NCBI GenBank assembly: GCA_012800195.1
Contig: JAAZJU010000059.1
Location: 1 to 34,114, forward strand
Source of the DNA: Clostridia bacterium
GTDB lineage: Bacteria; Bacillota; Peptococcia; Peptococcales; BICA1-8
Length of the DNA stretch: 34,114 nucleotides
Reading direction: 5' to 3'
Shown here: positions 19,477-28,430 of the stretch, in pieces
How the letters are laid out: every line of letters begins with the position of its first letter
Position numbering within the stretch: position 1 is the first letter of the stretch
Notes under the pieces: generated by a model
Seen by the model: the letters and a program-made list of their open reading frames with translations, nothing else
Databases searched by the model: none
Told to the model about the DNA's origin: nothing
Made by a program: the position numbers and the translations under genes

Positions 19477-20297
19477 AGATTATACCCTCTAGGTGTAATT
19501 AAATAATTATTAGCAATATAGCTTTGGGAATTGCCAATGATGACCACCGTAAACATATCAATATGCTCTTTTGTAAAATCCCCTAAGGTGCTTAAAACAA
19601 AGCTTTCTCCTTCCCGCCGGGCATTACGAACAATAGCTACGGGAGTTTCAGCCTTCCGATGTTGTAAGATAATTTCTTGGGCTTTATTGATTAAATCAGG
19701 TCTACCCATACTCTTGGGATTATAAAGAGCAATTACAAAATCCCCTTCACTGGCTAAAGCTAAACGCTTTTCAATCAACTCCCAAGGGGTTAAAAGGTTA
19801 CTTAAACTAATGAAGACACTATCATGCATAAGGGGAGCCCCTACTACTGAAGCAGCGGCGTTAGCTGCTGATACACCAGGTACTACCTCTACCTCCACTT
19901 GATCTTTCCATTCTCTTTGTTCAAGTATTCCTAAAATCACCCCAGCCATACCATAGATTCCTGGGTCACCGCTACTAATTACAGCTACATTGTGGCCAGC
20001 GGCAGCTAATTCTATTGCTCTGATGCCTCTTTCAACTTCTTTGCGCATCCCAGATTCCTCAACTTGCTGTTCTTTTAATAAAGGCTTTACTAAATTCATG
20101 TAGGTTTTATAGCCAATGATAATCTCAGCTTCTTCAATAGCCTCTTTGGCTCTAATGGTTAAATAACCTGGATCCCCTGGCCCTAGCCCCACAATGGTAA
20201 TTTTTCCTCGGCTATGGCTATGGTCATGCCCTCTCGTGCTTTTTTCTTCACTATTAAAGTTCCCTGCTTGCTCCCTAAAAGGGCTGCTGGTTCGCAT
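19473..20297 (-). CDS. cobJ/cbiH: Precorrin-3B / cobalt-precorrin-3 C17-methyltransferase
   Basis: TIVGLGPGDPGYLTIRA, SSGDPGIYGMAG, ALYNPKSMGR; 115 bp overlap with cbiG. Confidence 0.95.
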   Translation of the reverse strand: MRTSSPFREQAGNFNSEEKSTRGHDHSHSRGKITIVGLGPGDPGYLTIRAKEAIEEAEIIIGYKTYMNLVKPLLKEQQVEESGMRKEVERGIRAIELAAAGHNVAVISSGDPGIYGMAGVILGILEQREWKDQVEVEVVPGVSAANAAASVVGAPLMHDSVFISLSNLLTPWELIEKRLALASEGDFVIALYNPKSMGRPDLINKAQEIILQHRKAETPVAIVRNARREGESFVLSTLGDFTKEHIDMFTVVIIGNSQSYIANNYLITPRGYNL

Positions 20298-21241
20298 ACT
20301 CCACCAACTCCTATTGTTTTTTGGACAAACTTAGAATAATTCAAATCTGGATGTTCAAGAAAGACTGAAGCCAATTGCTTTGGAGTAAAAAACTCTATGG
20401 GTAATCTCAAGCTCCTTACTAAACCAATTAGCCCTTTTTCCTCTTTCTTGATATCAATAGAAACAAACTTCTTTATATTAGCTAAACTTAAACCCGCCTC
20501 CAAGAAGACTTCTTCTAAAAATTCCTGGAGCTTTTCCTGGGGTGTATCCCGCCGACAACCAATCCCCACCACCAAATTACGGATAATAAGTTCTAGATCA
20601 ACCTTATCTTCTAAACCCCCTGCCCTACTTATCCCAACACAAGTTTGGGGACGGTTCTTGTTCTTGCCTTTTTCTAGTTCCTTTAAAGGTAGAAATTGTA
20701 TCCTTTCTTTCTCACCTAGGGGATAATCGGCAAAATACTGGGGATTTAATTCACTATAAATAGTAATATTTTCGTCCTTTACCAAAGCCCCATTGATTTT
20801 AACTAAACCCTGAATATTTTTAATACCTAAACCATGGTACTGTGCCCAATCTTCAAGAGATTTTTTCCCCAGGACATCAGTGGCGGTAGTTATCACTGGC
20901 TGGGCCTTTAAAATTTTTGCTATCTCCTTAGTTAATCTATTAGCTCCTCCCAAATGACCTGCCAAAAGACTAATAACAAATGTTCCTCGGGGATCGATAA
21001 CTAAAATAGCTGGATCAAGGGCCTTATTTTTTAAAAGAGGCGCAATAATCCTCACTACAATACCAGTAGCCATAATAAATACTAAACCATCATAATCTTC
21101 ATAAACACTGGCTACTAGTTCTCCCAAGGAACCATAGCCTTCTTTACCCTGAAAAATCTTGCTTCGATACCTAGAGCAATTTGCAATTTTCTCCGCTACC
21201 TCTAAGCTTTCTGCATTAAGGGTAAATATAGCTACTTTCAC
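20183..21241 (-). CDS. cbiG: Cobalt-precorrin-5A hydrolase
   Basis: ATGIVVRIIAPLL, GHLGGANRLTKEIA, VGIGCRRDTP, GVCEPAALL. Confidence 0.95.
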   Translation of the reverse strand: MKVAIFTLNAESLEVAEKIANCSRYRSKIFQGKEGYGSLGELVASVYEDYDGLVFIMATGIVVRIIAPLLKNKALDPAILVIDPRGTFVISLLAGHLGGANRLTKEIAKILKAQPVITTATDVLGKKSLEDWAQYHGLGIKNIQGLVKINGALVKDENITIYSELNPQYFADYPLGEKERIQFLPLKELEKGKNKNRPQTCVGISRAGGLEDKVDLELIIRNLVVGIGCRRDTPQEKLQEFLEEVFLEAGLSLANIKKFVSIDIKKEEKGLIGLVRSLRLPIEFFTPKQLASVFLEHPDLNYSKFVQKTIGVGGVCEPAALLGSKQGTLIVKKKAREGMTIAIAEEKLPLWG

Positions 21242-21996
21242 TTTGTAGCCTCCCGATATTCATGGGTAAAGCTGGGGTCATAGAGCTTAGAAAGACTATA
21301 CTCTTCTGTAGCCACCGCATCACCCACCAAAATCATGGCAGTTTTAAATATCTTTTCTTCCTCAACCTTTGCTGCAATATCTCTAAGATTACCCCGAACT
21401 ATCTTTTCATTAGGCCAAGATGCCCTTTGAACTACAACTATAGGGGTAGTATCGGGATATCCCCCTTGGATAAGCTCCCGCACCACATCTTCTATTTGTT
21501 GAACACTTAAAAAGATAGCCATAGTTGCCCTGTGACTGGCAAGGCTTTCTAAACTTTCCTTTTCAGGGACTAAGGTTCTACCAGAAAGACGAGTTAAAAT
21601 TACTGTTTGACTGACATCAGGTAAGGTTAATTCCCGCTTAATACTTGCTGCTGCAGCAAAAAAGGAACTTACCCCAGGAACAACCTTAGTAGGTATTTCT
21701 AATTTATGTAACTGGTCCATTTGTTCTTGGATTGCTCCATAAAGACTGGGATCCCCAGTATGAAGTCTAACCACCATTTTTCCCTGGTTCACAGCCTCCA
21801 CCATTACCTTTAAAACTTCATCCAAGGTCATAGAAGCACTATCGTAAATTTCCGCATCCCTTTTGGCCAACTTTAAATGTTCAGGATTAACTAATGAACC
21901 AGCATAAATAATTACATCGGCTTCTTTTAAGAGACTAGCCCCTTTAACAGTTATTAAGTCAACATCCCCAGGACCTGCACCAACAAAGTAAACCAT
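21238..21996 (-). CDS. cobM/cbiF: Precorrin-4 / cobalt-precorrin-4 C11-methyltransferase
   Basis: FVGAGPGDVDLITVKG, HTGDPSLYGAIQEQ, PGVSSFFAAAA. Confidence 0.96.
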   Translation of the reverse strand: MVYFVGAGPGDVDLITVKGASLLKEADVIIYAGSLVNPEHLKLAKRDAEIYDSASMTLDEVLKVMVEAVNQGKMVVRLHTGDPSLYGAIQEQMDQLHKLEIPTKVVPGVSSFFAAAASIKRELTLPDVSQTVILTRLSGRTLVPEKESLESLASHRATMAIFLSVQQIEDVVRELIQGGYPDTTPIVVVQRASWPNEKIVRGNLRDIAAKVEEEKIFKTAMILVGDAVATEEYSLSKLYDPSFTHEYREATK

Positions 21997-22709
21997 TATA
22001 ATTCCTCCCCTTGGTTCTTGCTAATTATCAAAGACATATAGTCAATCTTCTGACCCTTTAAATTGCCAATGTTTTTAAGTATTTTCTCTTCCTTTTGACC
22101 ACAGCGGGACACTAAAAAGGCATTATCCATTCTCTCGCTATTTTCCAAGGCATCCACAACAAAGTCAAAATCCCGTGAGATTTTCATCAAGACCACATTG
22201 CTTTCTCCGATTAAGCTATCTAGCAAAATCTGACGATCACCTACAGGTAAAATAATTAAAGATTCATCCTTTTCAACCAAAGGTACACCAGCTCTAGCTG
22301 CTGCTAAAGAAAAGGAAGTTATTCCTGGAATAGTTTCTATTTCAATATAAGGAGCCATCCTTTTAATCACCTTGCTCACATAACTATATGTACTGTAAAT
22401 TGAAGGGTCTCCTAGAGTTAAAAAGGCTACATTTTTGCCCTTTTCCAGCTGTTCAAGAATCTTTAAGCCAGCATCTTGCCAGGCCCTTTCCAATTCATCC
22501 TGATTTTCTGTCATGGGTAAAACCAATTCCAAAATCTCGATATCCTCAGATAAATAATCCTGAGCAATTTTTAAAGCTAAGCTAGGTTTACCAGGCATAG
22601 CCTGGGGAACACAAACTACAGCAACTTCTTTTAATACATTTACTGCTTTTACAGTAATTAATTCTGGATCTCCTGGTCCAACTCCAATACCAAATAATTT
22701 ACCTTTCAT
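21996..22709 (-). CDS. cobI/cbiL: Precorrin-2 / cobalt-factor II C20-methyltransferase
   Basis: GIGVGPGDPELITVKAV, LTLGDPSIYSTYSYV, IPGITSFSLAAA. Confidence 0.95.
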   Translation of the reverse strand: MKGKLFGIGVGPGDPELITVKAVNVLKEVAVVCVPQAMPGKPSLALKIAQDYLSEDIEILELVLPMTENQDELERAWQDAGLKILEQLEKGKNVAFLTLGDPSIYSTYSYVSKVIKRMAPYIEIETIPGITSFSLAAARAGVPLVEKDESLIILPVGDRQILLDSLIGESNVVLMKISRDFDFVVDALENSERMDNAFLVSRCGQKEEKILKNIGNLKGQKIDYMSLIISKNQGEEL

Positions 22710-22715
22710 CAGCGT

Positions 22716-23333
22716 CTACTCCTTGTTACTTTTTCTAGTTAAAGTTATAATCTGTACTGGGTTCAGGCCCTTCCACATGTGAATGTCCTTTACCCGTTCT
22801 AATCTACTGACACCCACCGAAACCACTTCATAAACTAGTTTCTTTTCCTGGGTAATATTCAATGTCTGCTCTAATGTCTCATAAGTAATTGCATTTAACA
22901 CTATTCTCCCTTGAGGATTAAGTTTTTCAAGGCAATCCATCAGAATATCTCTCAAATGCCCTCCACTACCACCAATAAAAATCACATCAGCTGATGGTAA
23001 TTCCCTTAGACCCTCTGGGGCTTCCTTAGCTAAAATCTCTAAGTTATTCACCTGAAACTTTTCTTTATTCTTCTTAATAAGCTCAATGGCCTCAGGATTA
23101 CGCTCCAAAGCCCAAACTTGCCCATCCTTAGCTAGGAGGCTAGCTTCTATGGATAAAGAGCCCGTACCAGCCCCAATATCGTAAATTATAGCCTCAGGAA
23201 AAATTTTGCCCTTGGCTAAAGTAACCACTCTAACTTCTTCCTTGGTCATGGGCACTTTGCCCCGCAAAAACTCTGTATCAGGGATGCCAGGTACTTGCCT
23301 AAGCCAATAATCTCTATTCTTCATCAGGTTCAA
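22716..23333 (-). CDS. cbiT: Cobalt-precorrin-6B C15-methyltransferase (decarboxylating)
   Basis: GIPDTEFLRGKVPMTKEEVR, YDIGAGTGSLSIE, FIGGSGGHLRDIL. Confidence 0.95.
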   Translation of the reverse strand: MNLMKNRDYWLRQVPGIPDTEFLRGKVPMTKEEVRVVTLAKGKIFPEAIIYDIGAGTGSLSIEASLLAKDGQVWALERNPEAIELIKKNKEKFQVNNLEILAKEAPEGLRELPSADVIFIGGSGGHLRDILMDCLEKLNPQGRIVLNAITYETLEQTLNITQEKKLVYEVVSVGVSRLERVKDIHMWKGLNPVQIITLTRKSNKE

Positions 23334-23940
23334 TCACCACCACACAATTATCCAAGGATACCGTTGGTACCTCTTCATCAGTATTAAAGGTTATAATAAA
23401 TTCTTCGGGATAGGTTAGATTACCACAAATATGGATTTTCCATCGACCCCACTTTTTTAAAAGTAGTTTTATTTCCTCTAGAGAACAGTTCTTATCCACT
23501 AGTACACCTAAAACTTTTCTTTTCTCCATATAGGGAATTAAATTATCTAAGGGGCGACCATGAATACTAAGTAAATACCCCTCCTGCCAAATAAGCTTGA
23601 GCCTACTAAAAGCTATTTGCAAGGAGCTTATCCCCGGAATTACCTCCAGATCCTCTGAAGGAATATGCTTTTTAAGAAAGGCTAACATACTATAAAAACC
23701 TGGGTCACCACTAACCAAAACCCCGACCACTTCAGTCTTTCTTTTTTCCTCAATAAACTCTAAAACATCCATTAAATTTTTATCTATAATCTTGGTTTCT
23801 TTACCTTTAGTATTAAAAAGCTCTAAAGCCCGGGCTGACCCGATTAAGACCTTGCAAAGTTCCCCTTCCTGCAAGGCTTTCGGCAACAGATATTCGGCAC
23901 TTCCTGGACCTATACCAATCACCTTTACTTTATTGCCCAA
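23314..23940 (-). CDS. cbiE: Precorrin-6Y / cobalt-precorrin-7 C5-methyltransferase
   Basis: VIGIGPGSAEYLLPKA, VSGDPGFYSMLAFL, PGISSLQIAFSRL. Confidence 0.94.
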   Translation of the reverse strand: MGNKVKVIGIGPGSAEYLLPKALQEGELCKVLIGSARALELFNTKGKETKIIDKNLMDVLEFIEEKRKTEVVGVLVSGDPGFYSMLAFLKKHIPSEDLEVIPGISSLQIAFSRLKLIWQEGYLLSIHGRPLDNLIPYMEKRKVLGVLVDKNCSLEEIKLLLKKWGRWKIHICGNLTYPEEFIITFNTDEEVPTVSLDNCVVVIEPDEE

Positions 23941-25139
23941 TCCAGCTCACCCCCAATTTTCCTAGCTACTGGGCCTAATCCTAACGGATTCCCCTCAATA
24001 TCAGTAATAACTATACCCACTTCCTCCACTTGACCTCGAAGATAACTTTTGCACCGTTCTTCCCCTTTTCTGGCTAATATTTCAAAAACTTCTTCATAGC
24101 CCTGTTTCCTGATTAAATTTACAGCCCCTTCCGTGGTAACCTGGGTTAGAATCTCTTTAAGAAAATTAGGTTTTGCTCCCAAGGTTCCTAACCAAGCGGC
24201 AATGGTTTCCAGTCTACCATCAGCGATGCGACTATGAGTATGGAAAATTCCCGAAGCTAGCTTAACCGTTTTTCCTAAATGTCCAATAATTAAAATCTTC
24301 TTAAAGCCTTCTTGAGCTCCCTTTTCCAGCATAAAACCTACGAAGTTACTCATTTGAGCCATCAATTCCTCGGGCAGATTGTATTTTTCTTGAGCAGCCT
24401 TTTCTCCTATTCTGCCAGGAACTAAAATTAAAGTATCGTAACCTAAGGCTTTAACCTGTCGGACTCTGACAACTAAGGAGTTTTTAAAGGCTTCCTCAGA
24501 CATAGGCTCCACTATGCCAGTAGTGCCTAAAATAGAAATGCCCCCTAAAATTCCTAACTGAGGATTCATGGTATGTAAAGCTTTTTCTTCACCACCGGGA
24601 ACACTGATGGTAATAAGGGCTCCCTGCCCTGGGTTAAGTAATTGTCCCACATTGTCCTTAATCATCCGTCGAGGCACGGGATTGATAGCAGCCTGGTTAG
24701 GGGGGATTTGCAGTCCAGACTTAGTAACCTGTCCTACCCCTGGTCCCCCTTGGATTACAATTTCGTTATCAGTAGTTAATTGAACCTGAGCTACAATAGG
24801 TAAACCATGGGTTATATCAGGATCATCCCCACCGTCCTTAATAACTGTACAGTAGGCAATATCTCCTTCTTTAGCTAAATCCTTAACAGGCACTCTTATC
24901 TTTTGGCCGCTGGGAAGGTCAACAACTACCTCACTCACAGCCTGGTTGGTTAATAACAATTGGGTTGCTGCCTTAGCTCCTGCGGTGGCACAGGTTCCAG
25001 TTGTTATGCCCCTGCGCCAATACCGCCCCTCTTGCCAAACCTTCTCCAAGCTATCACTTCTAAGAATTTTTTCATCTTTGTTTAATATTTTTTGAGAAGT
25101 CTCTTGTAAACCTTTTTCTTTAAGAATATGTTCGGTCAT
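23925..25139 (-). CDS. cbiD: Cobalt-precorrin-5B C1-methyltransferase
   Basis: RRGITTGTCATAGAKAA, SVPGGEEKALHTMNPQLGILGGISILGTTGIVEPMS, IIGHLGKTVKLASGIFHTHSRIADGR. Confidence 0.96.
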   Translation of the reverse strand: MTEHILKEKGLQETSQKILNKDEKILRSDSLEKVWQEGRYWRRGITTGTCATAGAKAATQLLLTNQAVSEVVVDLPSGQKIRVPVKDLAKEGDIAYCTVIKDGGDDPDITHGLPIVAQVQLTTDNEIVIQGGPGVGQVTKSGLQIPPNQAAINPVPRRMIKDNVGQLLNPGQGALITISVPGGEEKALHTMNPQLGILGGISILGTTGIVEPMSEEAFKNSLVVRVRQVKALGYDTLILVPGRIGEKAAQEKYNLPEELMAQMSNFVGFMLEKGAQEGFKKILIIGHLGKTVKLASGIFHTHSRIADGRLETIAAWLGTLGAKPNFLKEILTQVTTEGAVNLIRKQGYEEVFEILARKGEERCKSYLRGQVEEVGIVITDIEGNPLGLGPVARKIGGELDWAIK

Positions 25140-25204
25140 AATAAGCCTCCTATATTCCAGTCTTTATTAAAATAATTTCTGCTAAAACTAGAATATGCTT
25201 TTCT

Positions 25205-25241
25205 AAAAAAACAAAACCTCTGCACGATAAGTACAGAGGTT
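25205..25241 (-). terminator. Riboswitch expression-platform terminator upstream of cbiD
   Basis: Minus strand AACCTCTG...CAGAGGTT followed by TTGTTTTTTT. Confidence 0.9.
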
Positions 25242-25314
25242 TACCTCAAAAAAGACAGAAAACAATAGAGCTTTCCCATAATCTTTCCCTTCCCCTGCCC
25301 ATTACCCGTGGGTC

Positions 25315-25500
25315 ATAACGGTGAACTTAGAATAAGTAGGTCTCCTGACTTAGAATCAACATCCATCTACGCCTTCCCAGAGCTCTTAACCCCAGTGGCA
25401 TTGTGTAGTAGGACTCCCCATCACAGTGGCGGAACCGCGCTGGATTTACACCAGACTTCCCGTATGTGCTTTAAAAGGCACATAACTTATTCCGTTTCTT
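25315..25500 (-). ncRNA. Cobalamin (AdoCbl/B12) riboswitch
   Basis: Minus strand GGGAAGTCTGGTGTAAATCCAGCGCGGTTCCGCCACTGTGATGG ... AGTCAGGAGACCTAC (B12 box at 25336-25350). Confidence 0.96.
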
Positions 25501-25589
25501 ATTAAATTGACATAATCTTACCACTACAATTATAATAATGCAACTATTGAAAACTTTCCACATGTTATTTCTGGATTAGTTGATTTAGC

Positions 25590-26927
25590 CTACCCTTTGG
25601 CCTCCTTTTGTTCAGCATCAGACAGGCAAACAACCGCACTTTCCAATCTGCGGTCTTTAATCTTTTTAACCTTTATGATTAACCCATATTCCTCAAGCTC
25701 TGGTGTACTACCATCGCTTGGGATAGTTCCTAAAATTCCAAAAACTAGGCCCCCAAAAGTTTCATATTCTTCAAAAGGTAACAATACGCCAAGCTGCTCT
25801 GCTACCTCATCAAGGGGCGCTATACCCTGTATACGCCAGGTTTTTGAATCTATAGGCTCAATCAATGGGGATTTTGCAGGCATGGAAATGTCATCTTCTA
25901 GATCTCCTACCAGTTCTTCCAACAAATCATTCATGGTGATAATCCCACTCATACCACCATATTCATCTACAACGACAGCAAAATGATTTCTAGACTTTTT
26001 CATATTGCGAAACAATACATCTGCCCGAACAGTTTCTGGGACAAAACAGGCAGGTTGTACAGCATTTTCCATCACCTGATCACGAGTTTTATTTTTTAGT
26101 CTAAAATAATCCTTTGCGTTTAAAACTCCGATTATATCATCTGGGCTATCTGAACAAATGGGATAGATAGAATATCTACTTTCATTGATAGTCTGTTCCC
26201 ATTGTTCATCGGTTTCATCCAGCCACAAAACAGTAACCTCAGTACGATGAGTCATTATCTCTCCAGCGGAAGTATCATCGAATTCAAATATGTTTTGTAT
26301 CATATCCTGTTCATCAGGCAATATGGTACCTTTTTGTTTGCCCACATCTAATATCATGCGGATTTCTTCCTCTACATTTTCTTCCTCAACACTATGAGGA
26401 TCAATACCAAAAAGCCGTAAAATACCATTGGTTGATATGGTGAAAAGCCAAACCACAGGGGTAAATATTTTACTAACCACATAGATAAGGCCAGACATTC
26501 CCAGAGCAATTTGTTCTGCTTTTTTCATGGCCAACCGTTTAGGAATCAATTCGCCAAGCAGTACAGTGAAATAGGTTAATAGAATTGTAATAGTAGCCAC
26601 AGATAAAATGCTGACCATGGCTGCAGGAATATTAATACCAATATTAACAAACCACTCTACCAAACGATCAGAAAAATTCTCTGTTGCAACAGCACTACTT
26701 AAAAGATTGACTAAAGTAATGCCAATTTGAATTGTAGCTAGAAAGCCTGCAGGTTGTTCAAGTAGCTCAGTGAGACGTAAGGCACGCTTATCTCCAGCAG
26801 TAGCCAGCTTTGCCAACTTATTATCATTCATAGAGATAACAGCAATTTCCGCACAAGCAAAAACTGCATTAAGACCTATAAATATAAGCTGAAGCAAAAA
26901 TAACCATATCAAAGGACTCGTATCCAA
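25590..26927 (-). CDS. CNNM/DUF21 + CBS-pair + CorC_HlyC domain membrane protein (TlyC/hemolysin-like)
   Basis: FACAEIAVISMNDNKLAKL, ELIPKRLAMKKAEQIA, IMTHRTEVTVL, HFAVVVDEYGGMSGIITMNDLLEELVGD; TTG start with GGGAGG RBS. Confidence 0.93.
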   Translation of the reverse strand: MDTSPLIWLFLLQLIFIGLNAVFACAEIAVISMNDNKLAKLATAGDKRALRLTELLEQPAGFLATIQIGITLVNLLSSAVATENFSDRLVEWFVNIGINIPAAMVSILSVATITILLTYFTVLLGELIPKRLAMKKAEQIALGMSGLIYVVSKIFTPVVWLFTISTNGILRLFGIDPHSVEEENVEEEIRMILDVGKQKGTILPDEQDMIQNIFEFDDTSAGEIMTHRTEVTVLWLDETDEQWEQTINESRYSIYPICSDSPDDIIGVLNAKDYFRLKNKTRDQVMENAVQPACFVPETVRADVLFRNMKKSRNHFAVVVDEYGGMSGIITMNDLLEELVGDLEDDISMPAKSPLIEPIDSKTWRIQGIAPLDEVAEQLGVLLPFEEYETFGGLVFGILGTIPSDGSTPELEEYGLIIKVKKIKDRRLESAVVCLSDAEQKEAKG

Positions 26928-27003
26928 GATTTTATCCTCCCAAATATATCTTTAAATTCTAGTTTTTTTGCAACTTTTGCGATAGGTTATATGGTGTTTA
27001 TTA

Positions 27004-27060
27004 TAATAAAAAAACACACAACAAAAAGGACAACATTAAATTGCCCTCTGCTCTGTGTTT
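27004..27060 (-). terminator. Leader terminator upstream of the CNNM/CBS gene
   Basis: Minus strand AAACACA...AGGGCAA-TTTAATG-TTGTCCT...TGTGTTT followed by TTTT. Confidence 0.8.
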
Positions 27061-27190
27061 GAAATATTTTAACGCTTGTCCTGATCTCCTAAAAATAGTT
27101 AATTCCGTGTATTGTCTGTATCGTCGGTTAGGAGGCTCCGAAGCAGAAGCGTAAGATTCCTTCACTGCTTGTACACCTATCCTTTCAATG
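27061..27190 (-). promoter_or_regulatory. Structured 5' leader (candidate riboswitch or attenuator of unassigned class)
   Basis: Between a strong promoter and a terminator; hairpin AAGCAGTGAAG/CTTCTGCTT, helix CTCCTAA (27128-27134) / TTAGGAG (27086-27092), and AGGACAA (27076-27082) able to pair with the terminator 3' arm TTGTCCT (27027-27033). Confidence 0.6.
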
Positions 27191-27194
27191 ATTT

Positions 27195-27223
27195 AATATA
27201 ATATACTCCATCACACTTGTCAA
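27195..27223 (-). promoter_or_regulatory. SigA-type promoter for the CNNM/CBS gene leader
   Basis: TTGACA (27218-27223), 17 nt spacer, TATATT (27195-27200). Confidence 0.75.
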
Positions 27224-27247
27224 TTCCTTTTAAAAATAGGAAATTTA

Positions 27248-27871
27248 TCATTTATTTATAACTCTTTCCCTTAATTTTTCTTCAAGTTCATCTACAGATT
27301 TATAGCCATATTTGCAAGCCGTGTTATTCAGAATCATAACAGGCAGGTTTTTTCCTTCTTTTTTGATCCCTTTAATCATATTAAGAAGAAGAGCAAGTGT
27401 GTTTGTTGAATATGTTTTTAATTCACCAACCATATATGTTTCAATGGAAACTACATTAGGTCCATCTTCGCTACTATATAGTGGTCTTCCTTGACTAGCC
27501 GCTAAAGGATATCTTGCATGCATATCCTCCGTCCACTCCATTTTAATTCTAGAAATTTCTTCGATCAGGTTTTCTTTTTCCTCACTAATTTCCGGAAGCA
27601 CATCTTTTATCGCCGAAAACTCTCCAGGTGAAGTAAACTCCATCATATACGCATACTTTTCTGTTAAAAGGTTTCTGCCAGATGCTTCAGCTTCCAAGAG
27701 ATCATTTAAATAGCTTTGGAGAACCTCTTGATTCCATGCCTCAAATTGACTGGCACGCATAGCAATAAAAGTCTGCTTGTTATTTTGACAATCAGCTCTA
27801 CCACCCTTATTGTTTACTTTATCGAACATACCCCACTCAAGCTTTATTATGTTTGCAATTAATTCTCTCAC
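27248..27871 (-). CDS. DUF4125-like hypothetical protein
   Basis: ELIANIIKLEWGMFDKVNNKGGRADCQNNKQTFIAMRASQFEAW...YPLAASQGRPLYSSEDG. GTG start at 27871 with AGGAGGGA RBS preferred over the longer ORF to 28015, which runs into an upstream terminator. Confidence 0.75.
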   Translation of the reverse strand: MRELIANIIKLEWGMFDKVNNKGGRADCQNNKQTFIAMRASQFEAWNQEVLQSYLNDLLEAEASGRNLLTEKYAYMMEFTSPGEFSAIKDVLPEISEEKENLIEEISRIKMEWTEDMHARYPLAASQGRPLYSSEDGPNVVSIETYMVGELKTYSTNTLALLLNMIKGIKKEGKNLPVMILNNTACKYGYKSVDELEEKLRERVINK

Positions 27872-27991
27872 TTTACTCCCTCCTTCAGCTTTCCTCCATG
27901 TATTACCATTATATAAACAATATGTAAAAGAATGAATATAATTTCCGAAAGCTTCTAGGATACCGATGCTGTCAACAAAAATTTCTGGTAC

Positions 27992-28032
27992 AAATAAAAA
28001 ACTACAGCTAACCAAAGGATTAACCGTAGTTT
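27992..28032 (-). terminator. Intrinsic terminator after the polY-yolD pair
   Basis: Minus strand AAACTACGGTTAATCC-TTT-GGTTAGCTGTAGTTTTTT. Confidence 0.8.
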
Positions 28033-28097
28033 AAATTTTTGAAATAAACTTTATATATTTTATATTTCCATAGTCAAATATTTTCTAGACCGCTATC

Positions 28098-28430
28098 TCA
28101 GTCTGAGAATGTAATCTCAACAATATCCTCAAAGGGTATTTCCATATTCACTATCCGTAGTACACGGTTGACCTTATCAAACAAGGTAACAGTACCAGTA
28201 GTCTGGATATACTCACCATCTTGAAAATAGGTGATAGTTATAACCATGCCCTTTTGGAGTAATTGTATCTTCTGGTTAAGCTCCATCGCCATTTCTTCTG
28301 ATAATATTATTCTAGGAACAATAACTTTTTCCTTTTTTTCTAGAGCCTCCCTAAGTCCCTGAACGGCAGCGAAAGGCATAAACTGCTTTGCTCGCTCAGG
28401 GATAGGCATCTTTTTCCTTGTTCTATTCAC
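28098..28430 (-). CDS. YolD-like protein
   Basis: MPIPERAKQFMPFAAVQGLREAL, GTVTLFDKVNRVLRI, IPFEDIVEI; GTG start at 28430 with GGAGG upstream; overlaps the polymerase stop (GTGAATAG). ORF track extends to 28538. Confidence 0.85.
   Translation of the reverse strand: MNRTRKKMPIPERAKQFMPFAAVQGLREALEKKEKVIVPRIILSEEMAMELNQKIQLLQKGMVITITYFQDGEYIQTTGTVTLFDKVNRVLRIVNMEIPFEDIVEITFSD

Noticed and set aside
25308-25505. Plus-strand 65 aa ORF
   Set aside because: Lies entirely antisense over the cobalamin riboswitch; no RBS or family resemblance.
27074-27140. M-box (Mg2+) riboswitch on the plus strand (CGGTTAGGAGGCTCC and GCTTGTCCT resemble M-box elements)
   Set aside because: The two elements occur in reversed order, on the strand opposite to the regulated gene; promoter and terminator are on the minus strand.
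27872-28015. N-terminal extension of the DUF4125-like ORF (MVSCSFLFVPEIF...)
   Set aside because: Runs into the polY-yolD terminator and lacks an RBS, whereas the GTG at 27871 has AGGAGGGA.
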